Assembly (NCBI GenBank): GCA_943788445.1
Contig: CALSQH010000003.1
Coordinates: forward strand, 744,001-808,000
DNA length: 64,000 nucleotides
Reading direction: 5' to 3'
Source of the DNA: an uncultured Pseudomonadales bacterium
Lineage (GTDB): Bacteria; Pseudomonadota; Gammaproteobacteria; Pseudomonadales; Porticoccaceae
The stretch's first letter is position 1. Each line of letters starts with the position of its first letter. Under the pieces are notes generated by a model. That model worked only from the letters and a program-made list of their open reading frames with translations, was not told the DNA's origin and ran no database searches. Below, piece after piece: positions 54,498-64,000 of this stretch. A program made the position numbers and the translations under genes.

Positions 54498-55649
54498 ATG
54501 TTGCTGCAACTAGTTAAGCCGCCACCGCTGTCACTCTACGTGCATATTCCATGGTGCGTGCGTAAATGCCCCTACTGCGATTTTAACTCTCACGCCGCAG
54601 GGCCAGAAATTCCCGAGCAGGCTTATATTAAAAGGCTGATTGCCGATTTAGAGCAGGATCAACCCTGGGCGCAGGGTCGCAAACTAACCTCGATATTTTT
54701 TGGCGGAGGCACACCCAGCCTTTTTTCTGCCGCGGGGATTGGTCAAATAATCAACGCTGCAGAGCGAATTGTCGGCTTTAGCAACGATATTGAGATTACC
54801 CTTGAAGCCAATCCCGGCACCGTAGAGCAGGAAAAATTTTCCGGCTTTCACAGTGCCGGGGTCAATCGGCTATCCATCGGCATTCAGAGCTTTAATGATG
54901 CGCACCTGTTAAAGCTCGGCAGAATTCACGATGGCACTCAGGCCCTTTCAGCTATCCGCACCGCAAAACAGGCCGGCTTTGAAAATTTTAATCTCGATTT
55001 AATGCACGGCCTGTCTGGGCAAACTCTCGCCGAGGCCAATGCCGATATTCAACAGGCGATTGATCAAGGGGCAAAGCATATCTCTTGGTACCAGCTAACC
55101 ATTGAACCGAATACAGAGTTTTATTCCCGCCCACCCCAGCTTCCCGAAGATGACACCCTTGCCGATATCCAACAGGCAGGCATGGCTCTGCTCGATAAGC
55201 ACGGTTATCGTCAATACGAAGTCTCGGCCTTTGCACAAGCCGGGCAGCGCTCGCAGCACAATATGAATTACTGGCAGTTTGGTGATTATCTGGGCATTGG
55301 TGCCGGCGCCCATGGCAAGATAACGCTACCAGAACAGCAGCACATTATTCGCAGCAGCAAAACCCGCCAACCGGACAACTACCTGTCCCGTGCTATGGCA
55401 ACCCTGGCTCAGCACAAACCAATCCTTACCGACGAACTGGCGATGGAGTTTATGATGAATGGCTTGCGCCTTCGTGAGGGCGTACAAACCGGTTATTTCT
55501 CGGCGAGAACTGGGTTGCCAAGCTCAGCCATTGAACAGCAGGTGAAAAAACTCCAATCTCAAGGGTTGCTAGAAGTTGATGATCAACAGTTTCGAGCAAC
55601 CCACCTTGGCTATCAGTTTCTCAATAGCCTGCTGCAAGGTTTCACCTAA
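54498..55649 (+). CDS. hemW: Radical SAM heme chaperone HemW
   Basis: A radical SAM protein that binds heme and delivers it to target proteins; once annotated as oxygen-independent coproporphyrinogen oxidase. The 383-residue protein has the [4Fe-4S] motif CVRKCPYCDF (CX3CX2C, near residue 21), the GGGTPSLF loop, the SIGIQSFND strand and the HemN C-terminal domain. It lacks the N-terminal extension of true HemN. It follows rdgB by 7 nt. Confidence 0.93.
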   Translation: MLLQLVKPPPLSLYVHIPWCVRKCPYCDFNSHAAGPEIPEQAYIKRLIADLEQDQPWAQGRKLTSIFFGGGTPSLFSAAGIGQIINAAERIVGFSNDIEITLEANPGTVEQEKFSGFHSAGVNRLSIGIQSFNDAHLLKLGRIHDGTQALSAIRTAKQAGFENFNLDLMHGLSGQTLAEANADIQQAIDQGAKHISWYQLTIEPNTEFYSRPPQLPEDDTLADIQQAGMALLDKHGYRQYEVSAFAQAGQRSQHNMNYWQFGDYLGIGAGAHGKITLPEQQHIIRSSKTRQPDNYLSRAMATLAQHKPILTDELAMEFMMNGLRLREGVQTGYFSARTGLPSSAIEQQVKKLQSQGLLEVDDQQFRATHLGYQFLNSLLQGFT

Positions 55650-55711
55650 CCTGCCTCTGCATCGATTATTTTGTTAGAATCACCCGCATATCCAATTGTC
55701 ACGAATCAACT

Positions 55712-56677
55712 ATGCCCAACGAAAGCACCTCTAACGCAACTGCAAGCACTGGCCACCTGAGCCAGCAAGAGACCGCTCGATTATTGCGTCTGGCTACCTA
55801 TGCATCGACATCCGTGGCGATCTTTTTGATCGGTGCCAAGCTTATTGCCTGGGGTGCGTCAGACTCGGTAAGTCTGCTCGCCACGCTCATTGACTCAATG
55901 CTCGACGCTCTCGCCTCAGTCATCAACCTAGTCGCCGTACGACACGCCCTGACACCTGCCGACAAAGAGCATCGCTTTGGTCACGGCAAGGCAGAAGCTC
56001 TTGCCGGTTTAAGCCAGTCACTGTTTATTGCCGGCTCCGCAGGATTTTTATTAGTTGAAGCGGGACGCCGCATAGCCAACCCAACGCAGGTCGAATCCAT
56101 CGAACTGGGCATAATCGTGATGGTTATTTCAATTGTCGCAACCCTGCTACTGCTGACATTTCAGCAGCATGTTATTCGCAAAACAAACTCCACCGCTATT
56201 CGCGCAGATGCCCTGCACTATCGCACTGACCTGATGGTTAACAGCAGCGTTATTGTCGCGCTAGTGCTGGCCAGTATTGGTTGGAGTGGGTTTGATGGGC
56301 TGTTTGCAGCGGCGATTGGCCTCTATATTCTCTACAGTGCCCGGGAGATTATTGTCACCTCCTACGATCACCTGATGGATCGCGAACTGCCCGATGCCGA
56401 CCGCGCGACAATCAAAGCCCTAGTACTTGAACACCCCAGTACTCGTGGACTGCACGACCTGCGCACCCGCCATTCGGGGACCATGACTTTTATTCAACTG
56501 CATTTGGAGTTGGATGATGATTTGAGCCTGCTGGCAGCCCATAAGATTTCTGACGAGGTAGAGGACAATATTCTGACCGCATTTCCCGGATCGGAAATTA
56601 TTATCCATATCGACCCACAGTCTGTGGTTGGCCATGAGGCTGTAGCCAGTTTTGACAGCAGCGAAGGCAATAGCTAA
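55712..56677 (+). CDS. Cation diffusion facilitator family transporter (FieF-like)
   Basis: A 321-residue inner-membrane metal/proton antiporter of the CDF family. It has six predicted helices, the metal-site pairs D-S-M-L-D (near residue 62) and H-Y-R-T-D (near 168), and a cytoplasmic C-terminal domain (about 225-310) with LHDLRTRHSG and VIIHIDP. Export of Zn2+ or Fe2+ is likely, though the ion cannot be fixed by sequence. It is convergent with the flavin reductase gene. Confidence 0.9.
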   Translation: MPNESTSNATASTGHLSQQETARLLRLATYASTSVAIFLIGAKLIAWGASDSVSLLATLIDSMLDALASVINLVAVRHALTPADKEHRFGHGKAEALAGLSQSLFIAGSAGFLLVEAGRRIANPTQVESIELGIIVMVISIVATLLLLTFQQHVIRKTNSTAIRADALHYRTDLMVNSSVIVALVLASIGWSGFDGLFAAAIGLYILYSAREIIVTSYDHLMDRELPDADRATIKALVLEHPSTRGLHDLRTRHSGTMTFIQLHLELDDDLSLLAAHKISDEVEDNILTAFPGSEIIIHIDPQSVVGHEAVASFDSSEGNS

Positions 56678-56705
56678 ATACCTTCCGTTGCCACTTCCGC
56701 GAATT

Positions 56706-58838
56706 TTAGCCACGCAAATTGCGCTGTAAATAGCGCTTTAAAATCGCCAATAACCTTTCCGGCACATGCTTGCGCTTCCACTCACCCGCGACAAAACGAT
56801 TGGCTTCGCTCAGGGTTGGATAGCTATAAATAGTACTGAGCATTTTATTAAGACCCATGCCGTTTTTCATCGCGATAACAAATTCACTGATTAGCTCACC
56901 CGCCTGCGGCCCAACAATAGTCGCCCCAAGAATACTGTCACTCCCCGGCTTTGTTAGCACCTTAACAAAGCCCTTGGCATCATTGTCAGCAATAGCGCGA
57001 TCCAAATCCGACAGGTCGTACTGAGTCACTTCCACATCAATATTCTGCGCCGCCGCGTCTCGTTCATTTAGACCGACACGCGCGATCTGCGGATCGGTAA
57101 ATACCACCTGCGGAATAACTCGATAATCAACACGGAATTTTTTAAACCTGCCAAGTAACCCATTAACCACTGCGTACCACGCCTGATGACTGGCCGCATG
57201 AGTGAGCTGATAGGGGCCAACCACATCGCCGCAAGCAAGAATATTGGGGTAACAGGTACGCAGATACTCATCGGTAGCAATGGTGCCGTTGGCCTGTAGT
57301 GGAATTCCCAACTCCTGCAACCCAAAGCCGTCAGTATTAGCCACGCGACCAATAGCCACCAAAACTCTATCGAACTCTATTTCAAGATCTTCCAGTTCGG
57401 CCTCTGAATCCGAAGATAGCGAGACCGAGCCATGATCTGAACAGGTGCTAAACTTCTTAGCGGCGTAGTTCGTGAGGACTCGCACGCCCTCTGCCTTAAG
57501 AGAATCCTCGATAAAGCTTGCGACATGCCGATCATCTCGCGGCAGTAACTGCGCCTGCATTTCCACCAGCGTCACCTGCGAACCAAGACGCTGAAAAGCC
57601 TGCGCCAACTCACAACCAATCGCCCCCCCACCAACAATCAGAAATCGTTCAGGCAAGTTATCCAACTGCCAGAGATTCTCCGAGGTCAGCGGATCAACCT
57701 GATCAAGGCCGGGAATAGGCGGAACTATCGGCCTTGCACCCGTGGCGATAATAATCTTTTCCGCGCTTATTTCCCGCCCATCAACCTCCACCACCCAAGG
57801 CGAAATTATCTTCGCGCGACCGGAAACACAATCCACCCCTAGATTGGTGTAACGTTCAACTGAGTCGTGAGGCTCTATGGTCTTTATTACATCCTGAACA
57901 CGCCCCATCACCTTGGTGAAATCCACTTCAGGCGCGGCGACATTTATACCCAATTCCGAGGCCTTTTTAATCTCCGCCATGGCTTTTGCGGCGCGAATTA
58001 ATGCCTTACTCGGAACACAACCGGTATTTAAACAGTCACCGCCCATCTGGAATTTTTCAATAAGAGTGACTCTGGCCTTAAGTGTCGCGCCGATATAAGC
58101 ACTGACCAAACCAGCGCTGCCGGCACCTATTACAATCAGATTGGTATCAAATTGCTTCGGTTTTTTGTAACCGCTGTAAAGCTTTCGTAGCTCAAGCCGG
58201 CCCATAATCGCTCGAACAATAAAAGGAAAAATCGCCAGCAACGCAAAGGACAGGATTACCGTCGGTGTCAGTATTTCCGCGGCGGAAAACGCTTCAATAT
58301 TACTCAGCGAAGCGCCTGCATTAACATAGACTAGCGTTCCCGCCAGCATGCCCAACTGACTGACCCAATAGAAGGTTGAGGTTTTTATTGGCGTTAGGCC
58401 CATCACTAAATTAATCATCCAAAAAGGGAATAGCGGGATTAGACGTAAGCTAAATAAATAGGACCCGCCCTGCTTTTTAACACCGTCATTAATCGTTTTA
58501 AGATGGCCAGAGAATTTTTCCTGCACCCAATCACGAAGCAAAAATCGTGAGACCAAAAAGGCCAGGGTGGCCCCCAGCGAACTGGCAAAAGAAACCAGTA
58601 GGGTTCCGGTCCACAAACCAAATACCATGCCGCCGATAATAGTCAGCAATGCAGCTCCGGGAATAGAAAGTGCCGTGGCCATCACATAGGCGCAAAAATA
58701 CACCGCCGCCGTCAAAAAAGGTTGCTGAAGATAAAAATCACGAAAGAAATCGACTGACAGATAACGCTGCCCATCAAATGTAATATAGACCCAGAGTAAA
58801 AAACCTATTGCCAATAGCAGTGAAATTTTCTTAGCCAA
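56706..58838 (-). CDS. Membrane-anchored FAD disulfide oxidoreductase with N-terminal VTT/DedA domain
   Basis: A 710-residue fusion. Residues 1 to about 225 are a VTT (TVP38/TMEM64, DedA-like) membrane domain with several helices and the GxxxFGxWxG and RFxPxxPFW-type landmarks. Residues about 235-700 are a mercuric reductase/dihydrolipoamide dehydrogenase-like flavoenzyme with VIGAGSAGL (FAD), the redox pair GGDCLNTGCVPSKAL, GGGAIGCELAQ (NAD) and ACGDVVG. The usual His of the C-terminal HPTLSE motif is Tyr (Y673 in SYPTLSE), and there is no MerA Cys-Cys end. The natural electron acceptor is unknown and unlikely to be lipoamide. Confidence 0.88.
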   Translation of the reverse strand: MAKKISLLLAIGFLLWVYITFDGQRYLSVDFFRDFYLQQPFLTAAVYFCAYVMATALSIPGAALLTIIGGMVFGLWTGTLLVSFASSLGATLAFLVSRFLLRDWVQEKFSGHLKTINDGVKKQGGSYLFSLRLIPLFPFWMINLVMGLTPIKTSTFYWVSQLGMLAGTLVYVNAGASLSNIEAFSAAEILTPTVILSFALLAIFPFIVRAIMGRLELRKLYSGYKKPKQFDTNLIVIGAGSAGLVSAYIGATLKARVTLIEKFQMGGDCLNTGCVPSKALIRAAKAMAEIKKASELGINVAAPEVDFTKVMGRVQDVIKTIEPHDSVERYTNLGVDCVSGRAKIISPWVVEVDGREISAEKIIIATGARPIVPPIPGLDQVDPLTSENLWQLDNLPERFLIVGGGAIGCELAQAFQRLGSQVTLVEMQAQLLPRDDRHVASFIEDSLKAEGVRVLTNYAAKKFSTCSDHGSVSLSSDSEAELEDLEIEFDRVLVAIGRVANTDGFGLQELGIPLQANGTIATDEYLRTCYPNILACGDVVGPYQLTHAASHQAWYAVVNGLLGRFKKFRVDYRVIPQVVFTDPQIARVGLNERDAAAQNIDVEVTQYDLSDLDRAIADNDAKGFVKVLTKPGSDSILGATIVGPQAGELISEFVIAMKNGMGLNKMLSTIYSYPTLSEANRFVAGEWKRKHVPERLLAILKRYLQRNLRG

Positions 58839-59075
58839 TTTTGCGAGCCCCTATGTCAGTTTCATGTCGACGGAATTATTTGAATACCCATTAGAGAACC
58901 CCGACTACTTTAAAGGTTCCCTTTTTATCGACTTATCTAGTCTTAAGTCTGCATATAGTTATTATTAAGACGAAAAGATCATCTATTTTGCATTGAGACT
59001 CTAGTGCTGTGAATGGTAACATGAGCCTATAAAATCCTTATTAAAATAAATTTCATTAACACTGGAGACCTCCTT

Positions 59076-59402
59076 ATGAGCGACGCTATCGTTCACACTA
59101 CAGACACTAGCTTTGAAAGCGATGTACTACAGTCAGATGTTCCTGCGCTGGTAGATTTTTGGGCAGCTTGGTGCGGTCCCTGCAAAATGATTGCTCCACT
59201 CCTTGATGAGCTCGCAGACGAATACGCTGGTCGTATCAAAATCTGTAAAGTTGATGTGGATAGCAATCCAGAAACAGCGGCAAAATTTAATGTCCGCGGC
59301 ATTCCAACCTTGCTAGCGTTTAAAAATGGCACCGTTGAAGCGACGAAAGTTGGCGCCCTGTCAAAGGCTCAACTAGTTGAATTCGTCGACAGTCTTTTAT
59401 AA
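59076..59402 (+). CDS. trxA: Thioredoxin 1
   Basis: The main cytosolic protein disulfide reductant. The 108-residue length is exact. The active site WAAWCGPCK is at about residues 28-36, followed by [23 protein letters not shown] with the cis-proline. Ribosome site GGAGACC lies before the ATG. It lies upstream of rho, as in E. coli and Pseudomonas. Confidence 0.97.
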   Translation: MSDAIVHTTDTSFESDVLQSDVPALVDFWAAWCGPCKMIAPLLDELADEYAGRIKICKVDVDSNPETAAKFNVRGIPTLLAFKNGTVEATKVGALSKAQLVEFVDSLL

Positions 59403-59428
59403 GACTCCGACTTGATATTGTCTTCAGT

Positions 59429-59444
59429 GCGGCCTTCGGGCCGC
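59429..59444 (+). terminator. Probable terminator after trxA
   Basis: GCGGCC, loop TTCG, GGCCGC form a perfect 6-bp stem with a stable UUCG tetraloop 27 nt after trxA. It is followed by AAAATTTTCTT, a modest U-tract. Confidence 0.7.
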
Positions 59445-59652
59445 AAAATTTTCTTGCTCTTTGGTTAATCCACGCTATACTTCACCAAATTCGAACAGTT
59501 TTATTCCACGTAGGCTCCCCCCACTAAGTACTTTATATAGCAACTTTTCTACTTAAGGCGACTAGCGAGCCACCCCATAATTGAATTAAACATACTGGCT
59601 TTAAACCATAATTTTCTTCAAAAACCTTAGCAACCCAAAAAATCCCCCTCCT

Positions 59653-60912
59653 ATGAATCTATCAGAATTAAAACAAAAACCCATTGACGAACTATTGCAA
59701 ATGACAGCCGCAGCTGGGCTCGACAATTTAGCTCGATCAAGAAAACAAGACATTATTTTTGCCCTACTAAAAAAGCACGCTAAAGGCGGCGAAGATATTT
59801 ATGGCGACGGAGTTTTAGAAATACTCCCCGATGGCTTTGGATTTTTGCGCTCCGCAGGTGCTTCCTACCTCGCCGGACCCGACGACATCTATGTATCACC
59901 CAGCCAGATTAGACGCTTCAACCTGCGCACCGGCGATGGCATCTCCGGCAAAATACGGCCTCCCAAAGATGGTGAGCGCTATTTTGCCATGCTCAAAGTT
60001 GACGAGATCAACCTTGACGCCCCAGAAAATGCACGCAACAAAATCCTCTTTGAAAACCTTACCCCACTCTTCCCCGACCAGCGCCTCACACTAGAAGCAG
60101 GCAATGGCTCGACAGAAGATCTGACAGGCCGAATTATTGATTTGGTTTCGCCCATTGGTAAAGGACAGCGCGGCTTGATTGTTGCACCGCCGAAAGCCGG
60201 TAAAACCATCATGATGCAGAATATTGCGCAATCGATTATTCGCAATAACCCCGAATGTATCATCATCGTCTTGTTGATCGATGAGCGTCCAGAAGAAGTG
60301 ACCGAAATGCAGCGCACGGTACGCGGCGAAGTAATCGCATCGACCTTTGATGAGCCACCCACTCGCCACGTGCAGGTTGCCGAAATGGTTATCGAGCGGG
60401 CCAAGCGTCTTGTAGAACACAAAAAAGACGTAGTGATTCTGCTCGATTCCATCACCCGTTTGGCCCGTGCCTATAACACCGTCATCCCATCCTCCGGTAA
60501 AGTACTCACCGGTGGTGTCGACGCCCACGCCCTCGAAAAGCCCAAGCGTTTCTTCGGTGCCGCACGTAATATCGAACACGGCGGCAGCCTCAGCATCATC
60601 GCCACCGCACTGGTTGATACCGGCTCAAAAATGGACGAAGTTATCTACGAAGAATTTAAAGGCACCGGTAATATGGAGCTGATTCTTGATCGTAAGATTG
60701 CTGAAAAACGTGTCTACCCATCGATTAATATCCGTCGCTCCGGCACCCGCCGCGAAGACCTATTAATGGACGAAGCAGAACTACAAAGAGTATGGATTCT
60801 GCGCAAGTTACTGCATGATATGGAAGACGTTGCAGCCATTGAATTTATGACCGAGAAGCTCAAAGGCTTTAAGAACAATGCCGAATTCTTTGGTGCAATG
60901 AAGCGCAAATAG
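59653..60912 (+). CDS. rho: Transcription termination factor Rho
   Basis: A hexameric RNA-dependent ATPase that ends transcription. The 419-residue length is standard. The N-terminal RNA-binding domain has GFGFLR and [19 protein letters not shown]. The motor domain has Walker A APPKAGKT (about 179-186), [23 protein letters not shown] and the Q/R loops [15 protein letters not shown]. The 250-nt leader between trxA and rho holds the trxA terminator and no other clear element; autoregulation through this leader is known in E. coli. Confidence 0.98.
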   Translation: MNLSELKQKPIDELLQMTAAAGLDNLARSRKQDIIFALLKKHAKGGEDIYGDGVLEILPDGFGFLRSAGASYLAGPDDIYVSPSQIRRFNLRTGDGISGKIRPPKDGERYFAMLKVDEINLDAPENARNKILFENLTPLFPDQRLTLEAGNGSTEDLTGRIIDLVSPIGKGQRGLIVAPPKAGKTIMMQNIAQSIIRNNPECIIIVLLIDERPEEVTEMQRTVRGEVIASTFDEPPTRHVQVAEMVIERAKRLVEHKKDVVILLDSITRLARAYNTVIPSSGKVLTGGVDAHALEKPKRFFGAARNIEHGGSLSIIATALVDTGSKMDEVIYEEFKGTGNMELILDRKIAEKRVYPSINIRRSGTRREDLLMDEAELQRVWILRKLLHDMEDVAAIEFMTEKLKGFKNNAEFFGAMKRK

Positions 60913-60929
60913 TGCGCCCAATGTCGGGA

Positions 60930-60960
60930 TTACTGCGTATCATAAGCATCTATGCAGTAA
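60930..60960 (+). terminator. Hairpin between rho and ubiD
   Basis: TTACTGCGTA (60930-60939) pairs with TATGCAGTAA (60951-60960) over 10 bp with one G-U pair and an 11-nt loop. No U-run follows, so it could be a weak terminator or an mRNA-stabilising stem. Confidence 0.4.
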
Positions 60961-60993
60961 CCACGACTAAAGTACTATAAGATTACAACGCTC

Positions 60994-62466
60994 ATGAAAT
61001 ATTCAGACCTTCGCGACTTTATAGCTTTCCTCGAACAACGAGGAGAGCTTGTTCGCATCTCCCAGGAAGTTGATCCCTATCTGGAAATGACCGAGATCAG
61101 CGACCGTACCCTACGCGCCAAAGGTCCAGCACTTCTCTTCGAAAATCCGAAAGGCTTCAACACCCCAGTCCTCTGCAATCTCTTTGGCACCCCCGACCGA
61201 GTTGCCATGGGTATGGGTCAAGAGAACGTAACCGCTCTGCGCGACGTTGGCACCTTGCTCGCCTTCCTTAAAGAGCCAGAACCGCCAAAAGGCCTTCGTG
61301 ACCTGTGGGAAAAACGCCACGACTTTAAACAGGTATTAAATATGCCTGTTAAACAGATCAAAAAAGCCCCCTGCCAAGAAATTGTTCTTGAAGGCGAGGA
61401 TGTCGATCTGGATAAACTTCCCATCCAAACCTGCTGGCCCGGCGATGCCGCGCCACTGGTAACCTGGGCACTAGCGATTACCCGCGGCCCAGAAAAAGAG
61501 CGACAAAATCTTGGCATCTACCGAATGCAAAAGATCGCCAAAAACAAACTGATTATGCGCTGGCTCGCCCATCGTGGCGGCGCCCTCGATTATCGCGATT
61601 GGCAGAAAAAGTATCCCGGCAAACCCTACCCAGTAGCTATTGCCCTAGGTGCCGATCCGGCCACAACTCTGGGAGCCGTCACACCAGTACCAGATACATT
61701 ATCCGAGTATGCCTTTGCTGGACTCTTAAGGGGCGAGAAGACCCAAGTCGCCAAATGTATTGGCAACGACCTTCAAGTGCCGGCCACGGCAGAATATATT
61801 CTCGAGGGATTTTTACATCCCGGTGAAGAAGCGGAAGAAGGACCCTTTGGGGATCACACCGGTTACTACAATGAAGTTGAACGCTTTCCGGTAATGACCA
61901 TCGATCGTATAACTCATCGTAAAGACCCTATTTATCACAGCACCTACACCGGACGACCGCCGGATGAACCAGCAGTTCTCGGCGTAGCGCTGAATGAAGT
62001 CTTTGTGCCAATACTGCAAAAGCAGTTTCCAGAAATTGTCGACTTCTATCTGCCCCCCGAAGGCTGCTCCTATCGTATGGCGGTGGTCAGTATGAAAAAA
62101 CAGTATCCCGGCCACGCCAAGCGCGTGATGATGGGAGTCTGGTCGTTCCTGCGCCAGTTTATGTATACCAAGTTTGTGATTGTCACCGATGACGATGTGG
62201 ATGTGCGTAACTGGGACGATGTTATCTGGGCCATTACTACCAGAATGGATCCCATGCGTGATACCGTTATGATCGAAAACACCCCCATCGACTATCTCGA
62301 TTTTGCCTCACCTGTTTCTGGTTTGGGCTCTAAGATGGGGATGGATGCGACGAATAAAATGCCCGGCGAAACCGACCGCGAATGGGGTGAACCTATTGTG
62401 ATGGATGATGCGGTTAAGCAGCGGGTTGATTCGATTTGGGATGAGTTGGGAATTGACCTTAAGTAA
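60994..62466 (+). CDS. ubiD: 4-hydroxy-3-polyprenylbenzoate decarboxylase UbiD
   Basis: A prenylated-FMN-dependent decarboxylase in ubiquinone synthesis. The 490-residue protein has the family layout, with [23 protein letters not shown] in pieces, [12 protein letters not shown] containing an acidic catalytic residue, and [12 protein letters not shown]. It needs the prFMN made by UbiX, which is not in this window. It lies downstream of rho, as in many gammaproteobacteria. Confidence 0.95.
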   Translation: MKYSDLRDFIAFLEQRGELVRISQEVDPYLEMTEISDRTLRAKGPALLFENPKGFNTPVLCNLFGTPDRVAMGMGQENVTALRDVGTLLAFLKEPEPPKGLRDLWEKRHDFKQVLNMPVKQIKKAPCQEIVLEGEDVDLDKLPIQTCWPGDAAPLVTWALAITRGPEKERQNLGIYRMQKIAKNKLIMRWLAHRGGALDYRDWQKKYPGKPYPVAIALGADPATTLGAVTPVPDTLSEYAFAGLLRGEKTQVAKCIGNDLQVPATAEYILEGFLHPGEEAEEGPFGDHTGYYNEVERFPVMTIDRITHRKDPIYHSTYTGRPPDEPAVLGVALNEVFVPILQKQFPEIVDFYLPPEGCSYRMAVVSMKKQYPGHAKRVMMGVWSFLRQFMYTKFVIVTDDDVDVRNWDDVIWAITTRMDPMRDTVMIENTPIDYLDFASPVSGLGSKMGMDATNKMPGETDREWGEPIVMDDAVKQRVDSIWDELGIDLK

Positions 62467-62572
62467 CACTCACGTCAGCATTCTAATCTAAGCCCTTCTC
62501 ACTATCTATCGCCGCATAAAACTTGATAGCCCGCAAGACAAAATCTATAGTAGAACTAAAGAGGAGGGTTTC

Positions 62573-62818
62573 ATGATTACTATTCCACTGTTAACGAAAC
62601 TATTCGGTTGGGCGTCAGTAATAAACATTACCTATCTTATCTTAGCAACCTTAAGTATTACTTTTATGAAAGGCACAATGTCTGCGCTTCATAGCAAGAT
62701 GTTTGGTATAGATGAAAAGGCATTAGATTCCAAATATTTTGATTTTTTGAGCATGTATAAAATAGCGACCTTGGTTTTTACAATTTCGCCCTATATTGCC
62801 TTGAAGATTATCGGTTAG
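62573..62818 (+). CDS. Small two-helix membrane protein (DUF6868-like)
   Basis: An 81-residue protein with two hydrophobic helices (about 10-34 and 62-80) joined by a polar loop containing MFGIDEKALDSKYFDFLSMYKI. This layout resembles the small DUF6868 family, an assignment from memory that needs a profile search. Its function is unknown. GAGGAGG directly precedes the ATG. It ends 4 nt before the first possible start of the CBS-domain gene, so the two are probably cotranscribed. Confidence 0.68.
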   Translation: MITIPLLTKLFGWASVINITYLILATLSITFMKGTMSALHSKMFGIDEKALDSKYFDFLSMYKIATLVFTISPYIALKIIG

Positions 62819-62869
62819 TAGGTGTTTTGGGGTATCAACCCCCATTACACTATCGAGCACTTCGCCAAC

Positions 62870-63928
62870 ATGACCTTACTCATCGCTTATGTCGCCATCG
62901 CCCTTCTCTTTTCGTTCCTATGTTCTATTTTAGAAGCGGTGCTGCTGAGTGTTACTACCGCGCATATCAATGTCCTTGAGCAGGAAAAGCAAAGCGCAGG
63001 CCCTCTGTTACGTGAACTGAAAGGCGACATTAACAAACCACTGGCTGCAATCCTGACGTTAAACACCATCGCTCATACTGTTGGCGCAGTGGGTGCCGGT
63101 GCACAGGCGGTCGTGGTGTTTGGCGATAAATGGGTGGGGCTGATCTCTGCAGCTCTAACGCTGATGATCCTAATATTTTCAGAGATTATTCCTAAAACAT
63201 TGGGCGCGACTTATTGGCGTCCGCTTGCAACCGTAACAGCCTACGGGCTCAAATTTCTGATGCGCGTGCTTTACCCATTTGTACTGCTCTCTGAGCTACT
63301 GACGCGCAGACTGTCACGAGACGTGAAAATTGAAGGCTTTAGCCGCAAGGAGTTTGCCGCAATGGCTGACCTTGGCGAGCAGGAGGGGCAACTGGAAGAA
63401 CGCGAATCACGTATCTTGAAAAATATGTTTTTGCTCCACGAAACAAAGGTCACCGACGTGATGACACCGCGTCCAGTGGTATTTTCATTGCCCGAGGCGC
63501 TCACCGTATCCGAGTATTTCGATAAACATTTTGATTCGCGCTTTTCGCGCATTCCCGTTTACCGCGACAACGACGAAACGTTCACTGGCTTTGTTCTCAA
63601 GGATGATCTTTTGCTGGCACAGGCACGCAACAATACAGACAGCATTCTGGAAATCTACCGGCGTGAACTGCATACATTATCAGACAAATCATCGTTGTCT
63701 GATGCCTTTGACGAAGTGCTGCACCAGCGAGAGCATATTATGGTGATCATCGATGAATATGGCGGTATGGAGGGCATTCTGACCATGGAAGATGTCTTGG
63801 AAACCTTGCTCGGGCTGGAGATAATGGATGAAAGCGACAAGACAGCCGATATGCAACAATACGCGCGGCGTATGTGGAAGAAAAGAGCGCTGGCAATGGG
63901 GGTTTCGCCGCCCAAAGATGAAGCATAA
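62870..63928 (+). CDS. CNNM/CorC-type transporter with DUF21 and CBS domains
   Basis: A 352-residue protein with an N-terminal DUF21 membrane domain (about 1-150, LLFSFLCSILEAVLLSV, then the INKPLAAILTLNTIAHTVGAV segment and IIPKTLGA). A CBS-domain pair follows (about 190-320, VTDVMTPRPVVFSLP and HIMVIIDEYGGMEGILTMEDVLETLLG). Relatives are Mg2+/Co2+ efflux proteins of the CNNM/CorC class. The C-terminal CorC_HlyC transporter-associated domain is absent. The frame opens with GTG at 62822, but ATG 62870 starts MTLLIAYVAIAL as in the family. Confidence 0.86.
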   Translation: MTLLIAYVAIALLFSFLCSILEAVLLSVTTAHINVLEQEKQSAGPLLRELKGDINKPLAAILTLNTIAHTVGAVGAGAQAVVVFGDKWVGLISAALTLMILIFSEIIPKTLGATYWRPLATVTAYGLKFLMRVLYPFVLLSELLTRRLSRDVKIEGFSRKEFAAMADLGEQEGQLEERESRILKNMFLLHETKVTDVMTPRPVVFSLPEALTVSEYFDKHFDSRFSRIPVYRDNDETFTGFVLKDDLLLAQARNNTDSILEIYRRELHTLSDKSSLSDAFDEVLHQREHIMVIIDEYGGMEGILTMEDVLETLLGLEIMDESDKTADMQQYARRMWKKRALAMGVSPPKDEA

Positions 63929-64000
63929 AAGTGATTAAATAACCCGGCTATAAACTATATGATTGAGTTTCGACAGGCGCTTCCAGATGAATTGGACTCT

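Noticed and set aside
58908..58948. Terminator-like hairpin (GAACC/GGTTC followed by T-run) upstream of trxA
   Set aside because: The stem is only 5 bp with a long loop, and no plus-strand gene ends nearby; too weak to call.
60091..60579. Long minus-strand ORF inside rho
   Set aside because: Antisense shadow of the strongly conserved rho coding sequence.

Overview
The window is a chromosomal segment of a free-living gammaproteobacterium, most likely a marine member of the Cellvibrionales/Pseudomonadales side of the class (SAR92/Porticoccaceae-like). This placement is an inference from gene order and protein character, not from a database search. Nearly every block follows Pseudomonas-type order: 6S RNA-5-FCL / ilvA-rpiA; dsbD-aroQ-accB-accC-prmA-DUF3426-dusB-fis-purH-purD; coq7...osmC-crp-trpC-trpD-trpG-trpE-rpe; chpC-chpB-chpA-pilK-J-I-H-G / gshB-tonB-algH-ruvX / pilU-pilT / yggS-proC-yggT-metX-metW-DUF4426-rdgB-hemW; trxA-rho-ubiD. 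No tRNA, rRNA, prophage, insertion sequence or CRISPR array was seen.

Layout. 1-4.3 kb: 6S RNA and 5-formyl-THF cyclo-ligase, ilvA facing rpiA, and an adenosine-kinase-like PfkB gene. 4.3-8.5 kb (minus): PCuAC copper chaperone, DUF2333 protein and a triple-PAS/GGDEF/EAL protein. 8.7-20.7 kb: dsbD, then the aroQ-acc-prmA-dusB-fis-purH run, a photolyase on the other strand, and purD. 20.7-24.9 kb: membrane protein, coq7, a LysR regulator with two small transcription units, osmC and crp. 25-31.6 kb (minus): trpEGDC, rpe and an acyl-CoA ligase. 31.8-43.8 kb (minus): a complete Chp (Pil-Chp) chemosensory cluster for type IV pili. 44-51.4 kb: gshB, a TonB-like protein, algH, ruvX, pilU, pilT, yggS, proC, yggT. 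51.6-58.8 kb: metX-metW, DUF4426, rdgB, hemW, a cation efflux protein and a membrane-anchored flavin disulfide reductase. 59-63.9 kb: trxA, rho, ubiD, a small membrane protein and a CNNM/CorC-type CBS protein.

How parts fit together. The Chp cluster encodes two CheY-like proteins (PilG, PilH), two CheW-like adaptors (PilI, ChpC), a transducer (PilJ), a methyltransferase (PilK), a methylesterase (ChpB) and a giant hybrid kinase (ChpA). The retraction ATPases PilT and PilU lie 3 kb away, and a TonB-like gene sits between. The window therefore holds most of the twitching and surface-sensing control layer.

The most interesting non-textbook locus is 22.1-23.7 kb. A LysR regulator sits next to two short transcription units. 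Each unit has the same 17-bp inverted repeat (AATGC-N7-GCATT, which fits the LysR T-N11-A rule) placed immediately at the -35, the same 17-nt promoter spacer, and its own strong intrinsic terminator. One unit encodes a 40-residue membrane or secreted peptide; the other looks like a small noncoding RNA of about 107 nt. The second notable observation is a full-length photolyase frame that has no ATG, GTG or TTG at its natural start and appears to use AUC.
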